From Clostridiales bacterium UBA6330 (lineage in GTDB: Bacteria > Bacillota > Clostridia > Oscillospirales > CAG-272): a stretch of DNA of 7,750 nucleotides. Every line of letters begins with the position of its first letter. The stretch's first letter is position 1. Positions 5,231 through 7,750 of this stretch are shown here, one piece after another. The stretch covers positions 1-7,750 of the forward strand of contig DJSQ01000073.1 in NCBI GenBank assembly GCA_002438075.1, in the 5' to 3' direction. The notes under the pieces are model-generated. The model saw only the letters and a list, made by a program, of their open reading frames with translations, ran no database searches and was not told the origin of the DNA. The position numbers were made by a program, and so were the translations under genes.

Positions 5231-6091
5231 AGCCTTGCCGACAGAGCCGAAGAGCTCCATTTTTTCCTTGACGGTTGCCTTGATTGCTTCCACGCCGGGC
5301 GCGAGCAGCTTTCTCGGGTCAAAGCCCTTGCCTGCAAGGTCCTTGCCCGCCTCGATATATTCGCGCGTAGCCGCCGCAAAGGAGAGCTGGCACTCGGTGT
5401 TCACGTTGATCTTGGAAACGCCGAGGGAGATTGCCTTCTTAATCTGGTCTGCGGGAATGCCCGTTCCGCCGTGCAGAACCAGCGGCATTGCGCCAACCTT
5501 TTCGGAGACAGCCGCAAGCGTCTCAAAGGACAGACCCGCCCAGTTTGCGGGATACTTGCCGTGAATGTTGCCGATACCCGCCGCAAGCATCGTCACGCCG
5601 AGGTCCGCAATCATCTTGCACTCGTTCGGGTCCGCGCACTCACCCATGCCGACCACGCCGTCCTCTTCGCCGCCGATGGCACCGACCTCTGCCTCCAGAG
5701 ACAGCCCCAGCTGGCTTGCAACATGGACCAGCTCACGGGTCTTTTCCACGTTCTCCGCAATCGGGTAATGCGAGCCGTCAAACATAATCGACGAGAAGCC
5801 CGCCTTGATGCACTTGTAGCAGCCCTCATAGGTGCCGTGGTCCAAATGCAGGGCAACGGGAACCGTGATTTTCAGCTCCTCAATCATCGCCTTCACCATG
5901 TCGGCAACCGTCTTGAAGCCGCACATATACTTTCCCGCGCCCTCGGAAACGCCGAGGATAACGGGAGAATTCAGCTCCTGCGCGGTGAGCAGGATGGCTT
6001 TTGTCCACTCCAGATTGTTGATGTTGAACTGACCGACGGCATAGTGACCCGCCTTTGCTTTTTCCAGCATTTCTTTTGCAGATACGAGCAT
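5228..6091 (-). CDS. fba: Class II fructose-1,6-bisphosphate aldolase
   Basis: Encodes 287 residues, near the usual length of the family. The cytoplasmic zinc enzyme cleaves fructose-1,6-bisphosphate to dihydroxyacetone phosphate and glyceraldehyde-3-phosphate in glycolysis, and works in reverse in gluconeogenesis. The signature HLDHG is at 82-86, with Asp84 the expected catalytic acid/base and His85 a zinc ligand; the other zinc ligands are His177 (in GNIHGKY) and His207 (in LVLHGGTG). SLEAEVG (131-137) and INVNTE (228-233) complete the metal and phosphate-binding site. Related class II enzymes act on tagatose-bisphosphate, which sequence alone cannot fully exclude. The ATG at 6091 has GGAGG 9 nt upstream. 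The gene has its own promoter and appears to be transcribed alone. Its TAA stop lies within the end of the hairpin repeat. Confidence 0.96.
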   Translation of the reverse strand: MLVSAKEMLEKAKAGHYAVGQFNINNLEWTKAILLTAQELNSPVILGVSEGAGKYMCGFKTVADMVKAMIEELKITVPVALHLDHGTYEGCYKCIKAGFSSIMFDGSHYPIAENVEKTRELVHVASQLGLSLEAEVGAIGGEEDGVVGMGECADPNECKMIADLGVTMLAAGIGNIHGKYPANWAGLSFETLAAVSEKVGAMPLVLHGGTGIPADQIKKAISLGVSKINVNTECQLSFAAATREYIEAGKDLAGKGFDPRKLLAPGVEAIKATVKEKMELFGSVGKA

Positions 6092-6130
6092 TGTTTCAAA
6101 CCTCCGTTATTTTACCATTCTAACGCATAC

Positions 6131-6159
6131 ATTATATACCATTTCCGCGAAAAAATCAA
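6131..6159 (-). promoter_or_regulatory. Sigma-A promoter of the aldolase gene
   Basis: On the minus strand TTGATT (6159-6154), a 17-bp spacer, then TATAAT (6136-6131). Transcription would begin near 6124, about 32 nt before the ATG. It lies between the adenylation gene and fba, so the aldolase does not depend on read-through. Confidence 0.87.
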
Positions 6160-6189
6160 GCCGTTTTGCGAAAATACGTGGTTTTTTTC

Positions 6190-7707
6190 TTATTTTTCTT
6201 CGCTTGCCGCTCGTTTCAGCCCCTTGCGGTCGATTTTTCCGTTCGGTGTCAGCGGCAAAGCCGCCAGAGCGCGGCAGACTGCGGGCAGCATATAGCGCGG
6301 CAGATACGCGCGCAGGGTTCTTGTCAGCGCGGCGCTTTCCGCGTCCCCCGTGTAGTACAGCACAATGCGCTTGTGCTCGTCGTCATAGACGCAGCAGCAC
6401 TGCCGCACGCCCTCCGCCTTTCCTGCGGCGGCTTCAATCTCGCCCAGCTCAATCCGATGCCCCTGATGCTTGATCTGTGCGTCGGCGCGGGTGTGGAATA
6501 CCAGCTCCCCGTGGCGGTTATAGCTTGCGAGGTCCCCCGTGCGGTACACGATTTCGGGATAGTGCGACTGCGTGGGGTTCTGCACGAATGCGGCGGCGGT
6601 GCGCTCGGGGTCGTTATAGTAGCCGAGCGTGACGCAGGTTCCGCGCAGGTAGATTTCCCCCGTCTCCCCCGCGCCCACGGGGTGACCGTTTCCGTCCAGC
6701 AACAGCACGCCCGTGTTGCGGAAGGGATGACCGATCGGAATCGGCTCGCCCTCCTCCAATTCGCGGTCCGCCCGCCAATAGCAGGACATTCCCGTGGCTT
6801 CGGTGGGACCGTAGAGGTTGAAAAAGGTTGCCTGCGGGAGCGCCTTCCGCCACAGCTCGTACTGCTTGGGCGGAAAGACCTCGCTGCCAAACGCAACGGT
6901 ACGCAGGTACTTGGGCGGGTTCTTTTCGAGCACGCCGAACGAGGAAATCATAGTCAGTGCCGAGACGACCCAGCAGACCGTATTGATGCGGTGCTCGTTG
7001 AGGAAGTCGCACAGCTTCATGGGGAACAGAAACAGTGTTTTGGGGACGAAATAGGCGGTTGCGCCGAATTTGATGACGGGCATCAGCTCCTTGAGCGGTG
7101 CGTCAAAAAACAGCGGGGTCTGGTTGGCGAACACGCAGGTTTCGTCAAAGCCGAGCGCTTCGGAGAGGGCTTCGGTATAGTCGATGACCGAGCGGTGGCA
7201 GGCGACCACGCCTTTTGGGGTTCCCGTAGAGCCGGAGGTAAAGACGACGTAGATGGGGTCGGTATCCAGCTGTGCGCGGCGGACAGCCGCAAGCGCGGCT
7301 TCGTCCTCGGTTTCCTCCGCCAGCTCCTTGTAGCGGTATTGTTTCCCCTGCCAATTCAGCTCTGCGGCGATTTTTTCGCCCTTTTCGTCGGCAATCAGGC
7401 ATTCCGCGCCGACGGTTTCAAGGATGCTTTCCATGCGGTATGGGGGCATAGCGGGGTCAAGTGGGACGTAGAACGCCCCGGCGCAGACAACTCCCCAGAA
7501 TGCGGCGGGGACAGTTGGGTGCTTCTCCATGAGGACTGCGACGGGCTTTCCCCCGCCCGCGCCTCGGTGCAGCAGTGCGCTCCCGATGCGTTTTACTCTG
7601 TTCAAAAGCTCTCCGAACGTGATACTGTCGTTACCGTCCGAGAACGCGATTTTCTCGGGGGTCCGCGCGGCTGTGTTTTCCAGATATTCCAAGATATTGG
7701 TTTGCAT
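6190..7707 (-). CDS. Stand-alone amino-acid adenylation enzyme (NRPS A-domain / DltA-like)
   Basis: Encodes 505 residues, a complete ANL-superfamily adenylation domain. It would activate a carboxylic acid, probably an amino acid, as the aminoacyl-AMP and load it onto a carrier-protein thiol. Core motifs are in order: FTSGSTGTPKGVV (156-168, A3, ATP loop), FFDAPLKEL (200-208, A4), NLYGPTEAT (297-305, A5), GETGEIYLRG (347-356, A6), YRTGDLA (388-394, A7), QIKHQGHRIELGEIE (411-425, A8) and NGKIDRKGL (489-497, A10, with catalytic Lys491). Asp202 matches the Asp235 position of PheA that usually binds the substrate amino group, suggesting an alpha-amino acid. No carrier, condensation or thioesterase domain is attached. 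It resembles DltA, but no dltB, dltC or dltD is seen; partners may lie upstream beyond the window. The ATG has AAGGAA 6 nt upstream, and the hairpin repeat begins 15 nt before it. Confidence 0.9.
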   Translation of the reverse strand: MQTNILEYLENTAARTPEKIAFSDGNDSITFGELLNRVKRIGSALLHRGAGGGKPVAVLMEKHPTVPAAFWGVVCAGAFYVPLDPAMPPYRMESILETVGAECLIADEKGEKIAAELNWQGKQYRYKELAEETEDEAALAAVRRAQLDTDPIYVVFTSGSTGTPKGVVACHRSVIDYTEALSEALGFDETCVFANQTPLFFDAPLKELMPVIKFGATAYFVPKTLFLFPMKLCDFLNEHRINTVCWVVSALTMISSFGVLEKNPPKYLRTVAFGSEVFPPKQYELWRKALPQATFFNLYGPTEATGMSCYWRADRELEEGEPIPIGHPFRNTGVLLLDGNGHPVGAGETGEIYLRGTCVTLGYYNDPERTAAAFVQNPTQSHYPEIVYRTGDLASYNRHGELVFHTRADAQIKHQGHRIELGEIEAAAGKAEGVRQCCCVYDDEHKRIVLYYTGDAESAALTRTLRAYLPRYMLPAVCRALAALPLTPNGKIDRKGLKRAASEEK

Positions 7708-7722
7708 ATTCGTTTCCTTTTT

Positions 7723-7750
7723 TAAGACATCGGGGCTCTGCCCCGAACCC
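7723..7750. mobile_element. Hairpin-rich MITE-like repeat, copy 3 (cut by window end)
   Basis: The last 28 nt are the terminal inverted repeat of the same family: TAAGACAT, then the hairpin TCGGGGC-tct-GCCCCGA (7730-7746), then ACCC. Its reverse complement agrees with copy 1 (72-99) at 27 of 28 positions. The outer end lies 15 nt from the start codon of the adenylation gene, just upstream of the ribosome site, so it is probably part of that messenger's leader. The rest lies beyond the window. Confidence 0.75.

Noticed and set aside
6150..6189. Terminator after the adenylation gene
   Set aside because: Only a weak, bulged CG/TTTT stem overlapping the fba promoter could be drawn, not enough to support a terminator.
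5471..6295. 274-codon plus-strand frame across the aldolase gene
   Set aside because: Antisense shadow of fba, which is certain from its active-site motifs.
6166..7725. 519-codon open frame on the plus strand
   Set aside because: It is antisense to the adenylation gene, which has all core motifs. The translation is low in recognisable structure and there is no ribosome site.

Overview
The window looks like chromosomal DNA from a GC-rich, Gram-positive Clostridia-type bacterium, probably a gut lineage of the Oscillospirales or a neighbouring order. The signs are strong GGAGG-type ribosome sites, textbook sigma-A promoters with 17-bp spacers, two lipoprotein signal peptides, an ECF-type transporter subunit and a class II aldolase. 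The assignment is by general character only; no rRNA or taxonomic marker is present.

Layout from left to right. At 1-125 lies the right part of a hairpin-rich repeat ending in five tandem AGGTCTT units. A minus-strand gene (129-995) encodes a cysteine-rich protein of unknown function. A minus-strand ecfT-like gene (1133-2035) has its own promoter and an intrinsic terminator that overlaps its stop codon. A divergent plus-strand pair follows: a lipoprotein carrying a trigger-factor-type FKBP prolyl isomerase domain (2284-3657), then an AraC-family regulator (3666-4520). A two-way terminator separates these from a convergent minus-strand operon of two very small genes, a 46-residue peptide (4799-4939) and a 68-residue lipoprotein (4569-4775), driven by a perfect TTGACA-17-TATAAT promoter. 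A complete copy of the hairpin repeat (5038-5230) follows, then class II fructose-bisphosphate aldolase (5228-6091, minus) and a stand-alone amino-acid adenylation enzyme (6190-7707, minus). The window ends inside a third copy of the repeat (7723-7750).

The main genes do not form one pathway; this is mostly a set of independent transcription units. Two things deserve attention. First, the two adjacent small genes end in nearly the same peptide, RWGxLYPxN, although every degenerate codon at the shared residues differs. This suggests selection on the peptide and a paired or shared-recognition function not explained by any family I recognise. Second, the repeat is a non-coding, MITE-like family built from stacked hairpins with inverted ends. 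Its copies differ by compensatory changes that keep the stems paired, and each lies hard against a gene: 3 nt from one stop codon, supplying the stop codon of another gene, and 15 nt upstream of a start codon.
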